64,000 nucleotides of DNA, taken from positions 26,406,095 to 26,470,094 of the forward strand of contig NC_081544.1 of assembly GCF_901000735.1 (NCBI RefSeq). The letters are read 5' to 3'. This stretch comes from Corylus avellana. Its lineage: Eukaryota > Streptophyta > Magnoliopsida > Fagales > Betulaceae. The translations under genes and the position numbers were made by a program. The notes beneath the pieces are model-generated. The model had not been told where the DNA came from. It ran no database searches and worked only from the letters and a program-made list of their open reading frames with translations. Positions 21,394-31,246 of this stretch are shown here, piece by piece (position 1 is the stretch's first letter; each line of letters starts with the position of its first letter).

Positions 21394-21846
21394 GTGACAG
21401 AAGAAGTATACGATGCCCTACTTCTCTCTATTGACAGTCCTCTTGATTCTTGGGTCTTAGACTCAGGAGTATCTTTTCATACGACGGCGATCCGTGAAAT
21501 TCTTCAGAACTATGTTGGTGGAGATTTTGGAAAGGTGTATTTGGCTGACGGAACGGTGCTGGATGTTGTGGGTCTAGGCGATGTTCGCATTAGAGTTTAC
21601 AGTGACTCGGTATGGAAGCTACAGAAGGTCAGGCATGTTCTAAAGCTGAAAAAGAATCTTATTTCAGTGGGACAGCTTGATGAGGAAGGGCATTCAATTC
21701 ATTTCCACTGTGGAAAGTGGAAGGTCAGCAAGGGAACTAAGATTTTGGCTCGTGGTCATAAGACTAGTACTCTTTATATGACCACGAACAGCAAGGATAC
21801 AGTTGCTGTTGCTGATATGATGCTGATTCAAAACTATGACACCTAA
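21394..21846 (+). pseudogene. Copia protease and pre-integrase start
   Basis: Contains WVLDSGVSFHTT at the aspartic-protease active site (D-S-G kept), VYLADGTVLDVVGLG and LKKNLISVGQL, then ILARGHKTSTLYM leading into the pre-integrase region, where the frame breaks. Confidence 0.82.
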
Positions 21847-21849
21847 GGC

Positions 21850-22655
21850 TTGGGCACATAAACGAGAAAGGGATGAAGGTACTTCTGTCAAATGGGAAAC
21901 TATCGGAGTTAAAGTCAGTTAAGTCTGATTTGTATGAAGGCTGCATCCTAGGAAAGTAGAAGAATGTGAGTTTCAGGGAAGTTGGCAAAACACCTAAGCT
22001 TGGAAAGCTAGAGCTGGTACACACAGATTTGTGGGGTTCCGCACCAATGACATCTCTTGGAGGCTCACGGTATTACATCTCATTTATTGATGACTCAAGC
22101 AAGAAGGTATGAGTTTATTTCTTGAAAAGTAAATCTAATGTATTTGAGACTTTTAAGAAATGGAAGTCCATGGTTGAGACTGAAACGGGCTTAAAGCTCA
22201 AGTGTTTGAGATCAGACAATAGAGGAGAATATGAAGATGGAAGGTTTAAACACTTTTGTACAGTGAATAGGATTAAGATGGAGAAAGCTATCCTGGGAAT
22301 GCCGAAGTAGAATGGCGTGGCTGAGTGCATTAACAGGACTCTCAATGAGTGTGCTAGGAGTATGAGGTTGCATGATGAGTTACCAAAGACTTTCTGGGCT
22401 GATGCAGTGAGCACTGCTACATACCTGATAAATAGGGGGTCTTCCCTTCCCTTGAGCCATAGACTTCCGGAAGTAGTCTGGAGTGGAAAAGAGGTAAATC
22501 TTTCACATTTAAAAGTTTTTTGTTGTACTTCGTATGTCCATGTTGAGTTTGATACTCGGAGTAAGGTAGATGCTAAATCTAGAAAGTGTTTCTTCATTAG
22601 ATATGGAGATGAGGCCTTCGGTTATCGATTTTGGGATGATCAAAATCGGATATAG
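21850..22655 (+). pseudogene. Copia integrase, truncated
   Basis: Broken frames. Visible motifs: LKCLRSDNRGEYEDG (22122-22310), a stop replacing the Gln of the PxQNGVAE motif at 22308-22310, then INRTLNECARSMRLHDELP and the C-terminal FIRYGDEAFGYRFWDDQNR (22317-22655). The coding sequence ends at the deletion junction with the 3' LTR. Confidence 0.82.
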
Positions 22656-23370
22656 AGTGGGCCCCGCTGCTTTTTCCTCTTACTTTCTTTGGTCTTACGT
22701 ATCCTACTTGGAGTAGGAGAAGAATTCCTTGCCAGACACTTATTGGGTTTATTTCTCCAAGTTGGAATGTGATTGTTTCACCGACTTTAGTGCCTTATAA
22801 AAGGCTTGTAGCATGAGCCTTTGAGTGTGTGCCCAAAACGTGAATCAGTGAAGCACCAAAAGAAGGTGGTTTGTTGTGCAAGGGTGAGTGTGCCGCATGA
22901 GAGAAAAATCAAAAGGTAGGAGTACAAGGGCAGCAAGCCGCACAGCTTGAGGAGGAGCTGCTTGGGTGATTTCTTCTTGGTGGTTTTAGGGGGAGCCAAA
23001 AACAAGTGATTAGAAGAAAAGGTGCTGCAGAGTGAGAGAAGAAAATAGAGATCAGCCGCCATTTGTTCCAGCAAAAGAAGAGTTTATACCTCTGTCTTTT
23101 GTATTTTATTTTGGGAATAATCTTTCTTGTGTGATAGTGAGATTTGAGTGTATTGGAGTTTTGGAATCTGAGTGATTTTCTCTCTACTATTTCTGTACTC
23201 CATCTTTTGATAGTGGATTTTCTCCGGGTCATCTCCGCCAGTGGATGTAGGCTTATTAAGCCAAACCACTTAAAACTTTGTGTCGTGTGTGATTGCTTAT
23301 CTTTGTTATTCCACATTCTTCTTATTTTTCGCATCTCACGGGTCTTGGAAATAGGATTAATTTCCTAACA
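22654..23370 (+). repeat. 3' LTR (5'-shortened) of the copia element in CFAS copy B
   Basis: Matches the 5' LTR from its AGAGTGGGCCCC onward and ends CTAACA before the AGATG duplication. The first ~25 bp of the LTR and any polypurine tract are missing because of the internal deletion. Confidence 0.88.
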
Positions 23371-24538
23371 AGATGAATGTTATGATGAGTACAGGCAAAG
23401 TTCAGATTTCGTAAAGGAATATATATTTTCTGGTGGATGCCTTCATTATGTAGAGTAACATCAGCCATGGCTGCTGCATCCAGACTCTGGTACAAGTTTA
23501 TTTTGTAGAGTTATTTGTTGTTTAATATTTATTTCTCTGCATAATTAACAGAAATTTGGTAACTGCAGTGTGGAGGACCTAGAGAACATAGGGATTCATT
23601 ACTACCAAACACCTAGATACTGGAAAAAGAATTTTCTTGAGAAGCAGAGGTAAGTGGTCTAAACTCTGTAGAAAAAGAAAATTGTTCTAGCATCTGAAGT
23701 CCTTGTAGTTTTGAGTTTTTGGACCTTGCTATTCATGTCCGACCAAAAGAAAAGAGTTTTTGGAACATATATTTTCACATTTTAACTTCCATTACTAGGA
23801 AGATCACATGTTTGCTGCATTGGAGGCTAAAAATGATGAAAGGGATAAGATTGTCATTGGACTCTGGTTTAAGTGTAGCAAGTTGGCATATTTATTTTAT
23901 TTCATGTTGTTCTTTAAGCCATTATGCTGGAAATCTATTATTATTTTCAATGATATTACATGAAGACTATAAACAAGTTTTGTATTTTGATATTGTGGCA
24001 TTAATTTTTGTGTTTTCAGCAAAATCCTCACTCTCGGGTTTAGTGAAAAATTCATTCGGACATGGGAATATTACTTTGATTATTGTGCGGCTGGTTTTAA
24101 GACGCATACACTTGGAAATTATCAGGTATACTTAATGAACAACTGATATTTGTCCATGTCCCTTGTTAAATACTTGAGAAAGTATATATTGAATAATCTG
24201 TAAAGAACATCAACTTGTGTAAAATACTAAGAACCACTATGGGTTTGTTTCCATGGGAGATGAAATCATACTTTATAATTCAAATTTTGATTTTGCTCGG
24301 TGAAACTAGATGCAGTATATATGAAAGGAATAAGCAAAATATTCCCAGATATAAGATCATTGTTTTGCTTCAGATCATGGAGATAACAAAGAGAAGGGTA
24401 TATTATGCATAGTGTTTATAACAAAGAGAAGGGTATATTTTACATAGTTTTTGCAAGTATAGAAATGAATAGTTTTTGCAAGTATAGAAACGAGTGTTTA
24501 TAGAAATCTTGATTAGAAACAATTTAATGTAAAATGTT

Positions 24539-25338
24539 GATTTTTGGTTCTTGAAATTTGGATTAGATTCAGTTTTTTTTTTTTTTTTTTGTCCTTCATA
24601 TTGAAAAAGTTTTAATTTTGTCCTTGGAAAATTAAATATAGCAATGTCATCCTGTCATCCTGCCATCCATCATCCATGAATTAAAGTGTACATGTAACTC
24701 ATGGATTGAGGTCTCGTGCGTGCAATCGCTCTAATTTGGGCCGTTCATTTAAAATGAAAGGCCCAAAATTTGTCACATCATGATCAGTGCAGATTAAAAA
24801 TAAAACCCTTTTATTCTAGCCGCTGACTCTTACCTTCACCATGACCACCGTAGCTCCATCGTCATTGCTAGAGAGATAGAGCTTTTGGTGGTGGTGATGG
24901 TGATTGTGGTAGACTAATGATGGTGATATGGCGGTGACGGTGAAGCTACAATTAATGGTCATGGTACAAAAGAGAGAGGGAAAAGCTTTTGGTGGTGGTG
25001 GTATAATGGCGGTGTCGTGGTGACGGTTGTGCTGATGCTGGAACTACAATGGTCGTGGTGGAGGTGGGGTCCAACGTTGAAAAGAGAGAGTTTCAGTTTT
25101 TAATCTGCGTTGATAAAGTGATAGATTTTGGGTTTTAGATTAGAGTTATTGCAAGGGATCTCAATCCGTAACTCATAAAAGGTTTTAATGAGACACAATT
25201 ATAACCTCATTTACATGCATGGCATATAAATAGGAGGATGACATTGCTATGTTAAAAAAATTTCAGGGTGGAAATTAGGAACTTTATATATTTCAAAGAC
25301 AAAAACCAAATTTGGGCCAAATTTCAGGTTCTAAAATT
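24539..25338. mobile_element. Mutator-like MITE in intron 13 of CFAS copy B
   Basis: Long degenerate terminal inverted repeats of about 105 bp. The left end TTTTTGGTTCTTGAAATTTG pairs with the right end (inverted) TTTTAGAACCTGAAATTTGG, and both continue to a shared AGCAATGTCATCC. The interior holds GGTGGTGGTGAT-type triplet runs (about 24890-25070) and no transposase. The superfamily is inferred from the long inverted repeats; the target-site duplication was not resolved. Confidence 0.6.
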
Positions 25339-26039
25339 CATTTCAGCCTAACTAAATAATGATAATGCTTGCAATTGGTAATCATATTCTCTTATAATCC
25401 CATATCTCCTTAACTGAAAGAAGCTGTTTGAGAGTCGAGACTTCTCCCACTTGTCATAATAGTTTATTTATTGCATATTGTTTGGAGCTGCACTCTTAAA
25501 TATTGTGGTTTTCCATTTATGTAGGTTGTATTATCACGTCCTAGCAATGCTGCTGTGTTTGGTAATCCATATCAAACTTTGCCTTCAGCATGTTGATTAT
25601 GTTCGCAAAGGAGAGACACAATCTTCATATTCCTGCTTGGACAAACTATGGTCGGTTCTTTCTTTTTTGGAGGTCATTATATTGCTTTCATTTGTTGTGC
25701 GTACGATGGCAGACCAGAAAAGAATTGCATTCTTTGCTGATTCAGAATCATAACTTGATCATGGATCCAATAAATCTTATGGTCTGAGCTTTAACTCAAA
25801 GATTCCGTTGCTTATTCCACTACACAAAACCTTTGTGTTAGGAATGCTTTGGGATGGGGTTGTTTTAACAAAAACGATTCTACTAGTGGTCATTTTAATA
25901 ATAAAACGACCCCTTTTAGAAAGATGAGTCATTTGAGCAGTAAATTCATACAATCATTATCTACCGATGAAACCGGCTCATGAGTTTATGATCTTAAAAA
26001 AGAAAATATTAGTCATGTATAAAAGAAAATATTTAGTTT

Positions 26040-26236
26040 TTTTTTTTTTTTTTTAAGTTTTGGAAAAATTAGAAATTATATGTACTTTTTAGTAATTTTG
26101 GTTCAATTCCAATTATGAAATAAGTTTGCTACAAACTAAATAATTTGAATAATTATTCCATTCCAACCTCTTGTATTCCCAGCAATACTTATTTATTTTC
26201 CTATTGGAATGCGTATTCCGCAAACCAAACGATGCC
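26040..26236. mobile_element. Tourist-like MITE, right half only
   Basis: Matches the right part of 27138-27657 from a poly(T) tract to the end ACCAAACGATGCC, followed by TTA. The left half is missing. Confidence 0.65.
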
Positions 26237-27137
26237 TTAAATTACTAGAGTTGCCGGCCGTGACTTCGAGGTGACTTAATTATTGAGACGAAGAAAGGGA
26301 AGAAAAATATGGGATCTTAGATCTAAGAATGTAAGTGAGAGATGGTTTTCTTATTTTTATTTTTTGTCTATTTCGGTATAAGAGATGGTCAAATTTGCTA
26401 TGAAATTTGTAAGATCACATATGAATTATAAAGATTTAATTAGCACAAAAATAAACAAGAAATAAGTGAAAAAATAAATGTATAACACTTCTTGAAATGG
26501 AACATGATAGATGCCAAAATCACATACGTCAAGTGGACATGATTCCATACAATTTTTTTCAAAAAAAAAATATAAATTTTAAAATTACATCAAAGAAAGT
26601 GGCATGAAAAATGCTACCAATAAAAAATGTGACATTTTAAAATCTACAATATATATCGTGATCGGGAAGGAGACAAATAATTAGCGTGCTAGACCTTCTT
26701 GTATTGTCATTGGAGTTATGATTAGTCGTGGGCAAAACCCGCAAAACTCGACTCACTCGTCCTGCCCGAATTTTCTCATAAAAAAGTGGATTCGTGTTAT
26801 ATTTTAAGATATTCTGGCAGGTCGAGTCGGGTTGTGAATATAAGTTTTCTAATTTACGGGATACTCACCCTGACCTGCCCCGCAATTTTATCCTATCCTT
26901 AACTAAACCCTAATACCCATCATATTCTCTTGCACCGCTTCCTTTTTTTCATTCTTTTTTCTTTCTCTTTTTGCTGCGCGTTTCCTTTCGAGTAGGAGAG
27001 ACCACAATTGAATCCAATTAGGGTTGGAAACAAACCACAAACAAGCTTTTCCTTAATAATTCTTTCTTGAAAATAAACTATAGCTACTATCCCATATTTA
27101 TACCTAAATGATTTTTGGAGTTAAAAAATAAGACTTA

Positions 27138-27657
27138 AGGCTCATTTGGTTTGCGGAATAGACCACTGGAATGGAATGGCTATTCCTATGGAATAATCAT
27201 TCTTTTGTTTGGTAAGGGTCTATTCCTACAAATAGTTATTCATGTGGAAATCATTAATCCCTAACAGACAAGAATAGCTATTCCTCTAAAAAAAAATGAG
27301 AGGAATAGCTATTCCTGAAGGAAATGACTAAGTTTTTCAAAAAAAATTTAATTAATTAATTAATTATTATTTTTTATTCTCTCCAACTTAATAAAAAAAA
27401 AAAAAACCTTGTGTGTCGCACCCAGTTCATGAGGTGGCCGACCACCCACAAGGTTTTTCTTTTTTATTTTGTTTTTTAGTTTTGGGAAAATTAGAAATTA
27501 TATGTGCTTTTTAGTAATTTTGGTTCAATTCCAATTACGAAATATGTTTGCTACCAACTAAGGAATTAGAATAATTATTCCATTCCAACCTCTTCTATTC
27601 CTAGCGATACTTATTCTTTTCCTATTAGAATGCATATTCTGCAAATCAAACGAGGCT
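27138..27657. mobile_element. Tourist-like MITE, complete (520 bp)
   Basis: Terminal inverted repeats AGGCTCATTTGGTTTGCGGA / AAGCCTCGTTTGATTTGCAGA, flanked by TTA on both sides (27135-27137 and 27658-27660), as in PIF/Harbinger non-autonomous elements. The interior is A/T-rich with no ORF. It is the intact reference for the copies at 6377, 26040 and 28380. Confidence 0.75.
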
Positions 27658-28100
27658 TTAAATTACAAGAGTTGCCGGCCGTGACTTTGAGGCAACTTAA
27701 TTATTGAGACGAAGAAAGGGAAGAAAAATATGGGATCTTAGATCTAGGAATTTAAGTGAGAGATGGTTTTCTTATTTTTATTTTTATTTTTTATTTTTGT
27801 CTATTTCGGTGTAAGGGATGGTCAAATTTGCTATGAAATTTGTAAGATCACATATGAATTTTAATGATTTAATGATAAATTAGCACAAAAATAAACAAGA
27901 AATAAGTGAAAAATAAATGTATAACACTTCTTTGGAATGGAACATGATAGATACCAATTTACCGGATACGTCAAGAGGACATGATTCCATATAATTTTTT
28001 TTTTTAAAATGTAAATTTTAAAATTACTTCAAAGAAAGTGGCATGAAAAATGCTATCAATAGTTAAAATCTACTGTATATATCCTGATCGGGGAGGGAGA

Positions 28101-28214
28101 CAAAAATAATTGAGCACTGATTGGCAGCACGCGCGGGCGTGGCACGCCCAGTGCAAAATTTTTTTTTTTTTTTTTTTTAAGATCAACAGCACGCGGCGTG
28201 CATTCAAAATAATT
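28101..28214. mobile_element. Small GC-rich insertion with target-site duplication
   Basis: About 93 bp (28112-28204), absent from the paralogues at 8605-8615 and 26665-26680, flanked by CAAAAATAATT and CAAAATAATT. It holds GCACGCGCGGGCGTGGCACGC, an 18-T run and GCACGCGGCGTGC. The repeats could form a hairpin. A SINE-like fragment is possible; the class is unknown. Confidence 0.45.
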
Positions 28215-28379
28215 AGCATGGTAGACCTTCTTGCATTGTCATTGGAGTTATGATTAGGGGTGGGCAAAACCCACGAAACCCGAAACAAACTTTTGTTTAA
28301 TAATTCTTTCTTGAAAATAAGCTACCGCTATTATCCCATTTTATACCCTAAATGATTTTTGGAGTTAAAATAAGACTTG

Positions 28380-28562
28380 AGGCTCATTTGGTTTGCGGGA
28401 TATACCCCTGAAATAGAATGGTTATTCTTATGGAATAGTCTTTTTTTGTTTGGTAAGGGTTTATTCCTAGAAATATTTATTCTTTGGAAATAATTAATCC
28501 CTTACACATAGGAATAATTATTTCTCAAAAAAAGAGAGGGAAATCGCTATTCCTGAGGGAAA
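28380..28562. mobile_element. Tourist-like MITE, left half only
   Basis: Starts AGGCTCATTTGGTTTGCGGG and follows the left half of 27138-27657 to about 28562, then stops. It closes the tandem flank/MITE array. Confidence 0.65.
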
Positions 28563-28779
28563 AATAATGATTCTATTGAGCTCTAATCAAATTCTAAATT
28601 TACACGATAGGATTGACAAAATAAATTGTAAGTTACATTTATCTATTTTAAACAATAATTAAATTTTGTTGAATTATTTATTTATTTCATTAGTTCTATT
28701 CATTAATATTTTTAATCAAATTTTGTTCAACTTTAATTTTTTATTGTAAAAAAAAATTAAAAGACAAAAAAATTGACCC

Positions 28780-29400
28780 CTCTGAGTCAAAATCGTGGCT
28801 CATATCGGGTGTATTACATGCAAGACAAAGGTTAATCCTACAAACTGATCTTTTTGGTGTGACCGTTGTCAAATGGAACCTAAATTCATAGTACCAAGGT
28901 AAAACAACAAAAGTTATTTAGTGCATGCACACACACATACATATATGTATGCATATATAAAAATTAATTTTACTAAAAACAAATTGAAGTATCAAATACA
29001 AGTGATTCAACAACATTCATCATCGTTGACAAAGATGCTGAAAAACTTATTGGCAAAGACTGCGAGGGAACTTGCAAATATTCAAGTTGAGGTAAGAAAT
29101 CAGAATTTATTTATTCATCAAAAAAAAAAAAATCAGAATTTATTTGTATTACTATTATAAAATAAAGTAAAAAATTCAATAATAACACAAAATATCACAT
29201 TCTAACCTCTTTTAACATTATGTTATTTTATATTTATATAGAATTTGACAGATACTATCATATCAAAAGAAATCGTTTCGAGAGAATATATCGTCCAATT
29301 GAAACTCAATGAATATAATTTGAAAAAAAGATGAGAAAATAATACTATTTCAAAAGTATTTGAACCGCTGGCTGCAAAATAAGCTTACATCCAAAAGGTA
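28780..29400 (+). pseudogene. Replication protein A large-subunit (RPA1)-like C-terminal remnant
   Basis: Exon-like pieces of the RPA1 DNA-binding domain C region. 28810-28905: CITCKTKVNPTN, a stop, then FWCDRCQMEPKFIVPR, a CxxC...CxxC zinc ribbon. About 29000-29083: TTFIIVDKDAEKLIGK, then after a frameshift TARELANIQVE before a GT. About 29255-29385: EYIVQLKLNEYNLKK, a stop, then NTISKVFEPLAAK. RPA binds single-stranded DNA; plant genomes also carry RPA-like genes within Helitrons. At least two stops and one frameshift rule out function. No Helitron ends or Rep/helicase ORF were found, so its origin is open. Confidence 0.7.
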
Positions 29401-29505
29401 AGAATTCATTATATATTTTGTTTTTAAAAAGCTATACAATATTTACCTACATAATTATATTCATCTCTTAATGAAACATAATTATTACAGGATATGATTT
29501 CAGTC

Positions 29506-30127
29506 TAACTTTATGAATCCACTAGCAGAAACAGTGAAAGGCGGCTAGCTAGCTGGTGAACTATGAAATTCGGGGTGTTAAGGGTATCCCTGAAAATCAG
29601 CAACAACATCTCCCACATCTCCCTTCGAGAATCACTTCAGGAAACCAAAATTTCATTCCAGACCAACACCCAACAGCCAGCCACGTCACCCACACTTCTC
29701 TCCATGAAATAATTAAAGAAACTATTTTTGGTTGCCTGACCAAAACAATGTTGAATTTCTTTTTTATAATACAATAAAGATGACCATCTAAATGGTAAGT
29801 GTATAATTACAATGGTAAGCGTATGAATGAGCGACAGCTAAAAGGAAAGCAATAAACTTAATACAACCATTGCTAAGACATTTACAGCTAAGAAAATTCA
29901 AATAATTTAGAATGAGGAAAGAAAGTATTGTAAACAAGGAAAATTGTCATCACTGGCTGTCAAAGTGATCTGATGAGTCCTCATCTGTCTCAATGTGATT
30001 CTCGAAGGGAGATGTGGGAGCTGTGATTTGATATTGTTGCTGATTTTCAGGGATACCCTTAACACTCTGTCTAACTTTATGAATCCAGTAGCAGAAACAG
30101 TGAAAGGCGGCTAGCTAGCTGGTGAAG
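29506..30127. repeat. Rearranged direct plus inverted repeat
   Basis: Block x (TCTAACTTTATGAATCCA to GCTAGCTAGCTGGTGAA, ~57 bp) occurs at 29506-29562 and again in the same orientation at 30070-30126. Block y (about 65 bp) lies just after the first x at 29573-29636 and, inverted, just before the second x at 29996-30067. On the minus strand, 29951-30067 also reads as an open tail SVKGIPENQQQYQ...DSSDHFDSQ ending in two stops, possibly the 3' end of an old gene. Confidence 0.75.
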
Positions 30128-30309
30128 ACTCTGAAGAGGGAGTGGGTGTATTTGTTTTGTACCTGTCACCGTCACCTGTCACCTGTCACCTATCACCTTT
30201 ATTTTATCATAGAGCTGGGGCATTTTTTAACTTAATAAGATTAGAAAAAACCAAAAAAGAAAAACTTTAATAATTTTCTGGGCCGGGTTTGGATAAGATT
30301 AAAAAAAAT

Positions 30310-30624
30310 GGGTGTGTTTGTCAATGGCTCTGAAACCGTTCCAGGGCCACCCTCAATCCAAAAAAAAAAAAAAAATCTTTTCACATCAAAATTAATCCCA
30401 ACATTTTTATTTTTTATACCACATCAATCATTTTTATTATTATTATTTAAATAAAAAAATCATTACAAAATAAATTTTTTACATTTTTCCATATAAAATA
30501 TATTTTTTTACTTTTCCCCCTAAAACATTTTCACTAAAACCAATCAAACACTTATTCTTAAAAAAAGGCTACAGTACCGGCCCTGGACCAGTACCGTTCC
30601 AGGGCCATTGGCAAACAGAGCCAA
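30310..30624. mobile_element. MITE, about 315 bp
   Basis: The left end TGTGTTTGTCAATGGCTCTG and the right end (inverted) TGGCTCTGTTTGCCAATGG share an imperfect inverted repeat of about 36 bp with GTTCCAGGGCC. The interior is A/T-rich. The repeat unit at 30800-30840 lacks it and reads AAGATTACAAAAAATATG, an empty-site relative of 30297-30309 + 30625. No transposase. Confidence 0.6.
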
Positions 30625-30636
30625 TATGTCCGAGGA

Positions 30637-30994
30637 GGGCCAGGAGGAAACATTGTCATTTTCTGTTTATGGAAAAAGAATAGTTGCTCGATCGGGTAAG
30701 CAATCCTCAATTTCAATATCTATAAAATCTAGGTGGTGTCAAATTAGGCATGCTGAAAACTTAAGAGCAAAACTCTCTTTAGGTTTGATAATTTTCTGGG
30801 GCCGGGTTTGGACAAGATTACAAAAAATATGCACGAGGGGGGCCAGGAGGAAACATTGTCATTTTCTGTGTGTGGAAAAAGAATAGTTGCTCGATCGGGT
30901 AAGCAATCCTCAATTTCAATATATATAAAGTCTAGGTGGTGTCAAATTAATGGTATGCTGAAAACTTAAGAGCAAAACTCTCTCTAGGTTTGGC
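30637..30994. repeat. Tandem duplication, two ~150-bp matches 203 bp apart
   Basis: Units begin GGGCCAGGAGGAAACATTG at 30637 and 30840 and end around CTAGGTTTGG. Differences are few substitutions and a 2-3 base indel. The ORF across the first unit (30608-30886) depends on this repeat and resembles no known protein. Confidence 0.8.
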
Positions 30995-31246
30995 TAAGTA
31001 CCCAGAATCAGAGGTAATAATTCAAAATTTCTTTCCAATTCTAAGGTTAATTTGCATTAGTTATTATGGTATGAAATAAAGCATGTTTAATTATGCAATT
31101 AATTCAAGAAAATTGGATTGGAGAAAGCTGTTTTGGGATTTTTTTTTTTTTTTTGAATTAATATTTTTGTCTCTTCTCAGGTATATTTGAAACTCAATTG
31201 GAACACATCTTAGAAGGTGTAGTTGTTGGTTGGTTCAAAGGGTGGC

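Larger units (their letters stand above)
19860..23370 (+). mobile_element. Copia element with internal deletion, inserted in CFAS copy B exon 11
   Basis: Flanked by the perfect target-site duplication AGATG (19855-19859 and 23371-23375), which lies inside exon 11. The 5' LTR starts TGTTGAGTGTG and ends CTAACA. Gag, protease and integrase follow; then, within the integrase C-terminal region at about 22652, the sequence jumps into the 3' LTR, missing the LTR's first ~25 bp. Reverse transcriptase and RNase H are gone. It can no longer transpose on its own. Confidence 0.9.
18744..25596 (+). pseudogene. Cyclopropane-fatty-acid synthase pseudogene, copy B
   Basis: Exons: 6 18744-18809, 7 18917-18976, 8 19069-19230 (VLEIGCGWGSLAIEVV), 9 19436-19509, 10 19589-19682, 11 split as 19837-19859 and about 23376-23500, 12 23569-23649, 13 24020-24125 (TWEYYFDYCAAGF), 14 25525-25596. 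Exons 1-5 are absent. A 3.5-kb copia element interrupts exon 11, and after it a ~4-base deletion shifts the frame to an early stop. The conserved VGHEF motif reads VVHEF. It is more diverged from A and C than they are from each other, so it is an older paralogue. The C-terminal tail also differs (LPSAC against LPWGF). Confidence 0.85.
25597..28379. other. 3' flank of CFAS copy B, partly in tandem
   Basis: 26237-27137 and 27658-28379 are two head-to-tail copies of one flank, each following a Tourist-like MITE end, so the unit (flank plus MITE) is about 1.4 kb. A third copy lies at 8225-8965. Each contains a GGGTGGGCAAAACCC-type repeat (about 26730 and 28257). No gene was found. Confidence 0.65.

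Noticed and set aside
28780..30130. Full Helitron
   Set aside because: An RPA-like remnant is present, but no TC/CTRR ends, 3' hairpin or Rep/helicase ORF could be identified.
30608..30886. 92-codon ORF MANRANMSEEGQ
   Set aside because: It spans a tandem duplication and a MITE edge, has no known domain, and repeats itself.
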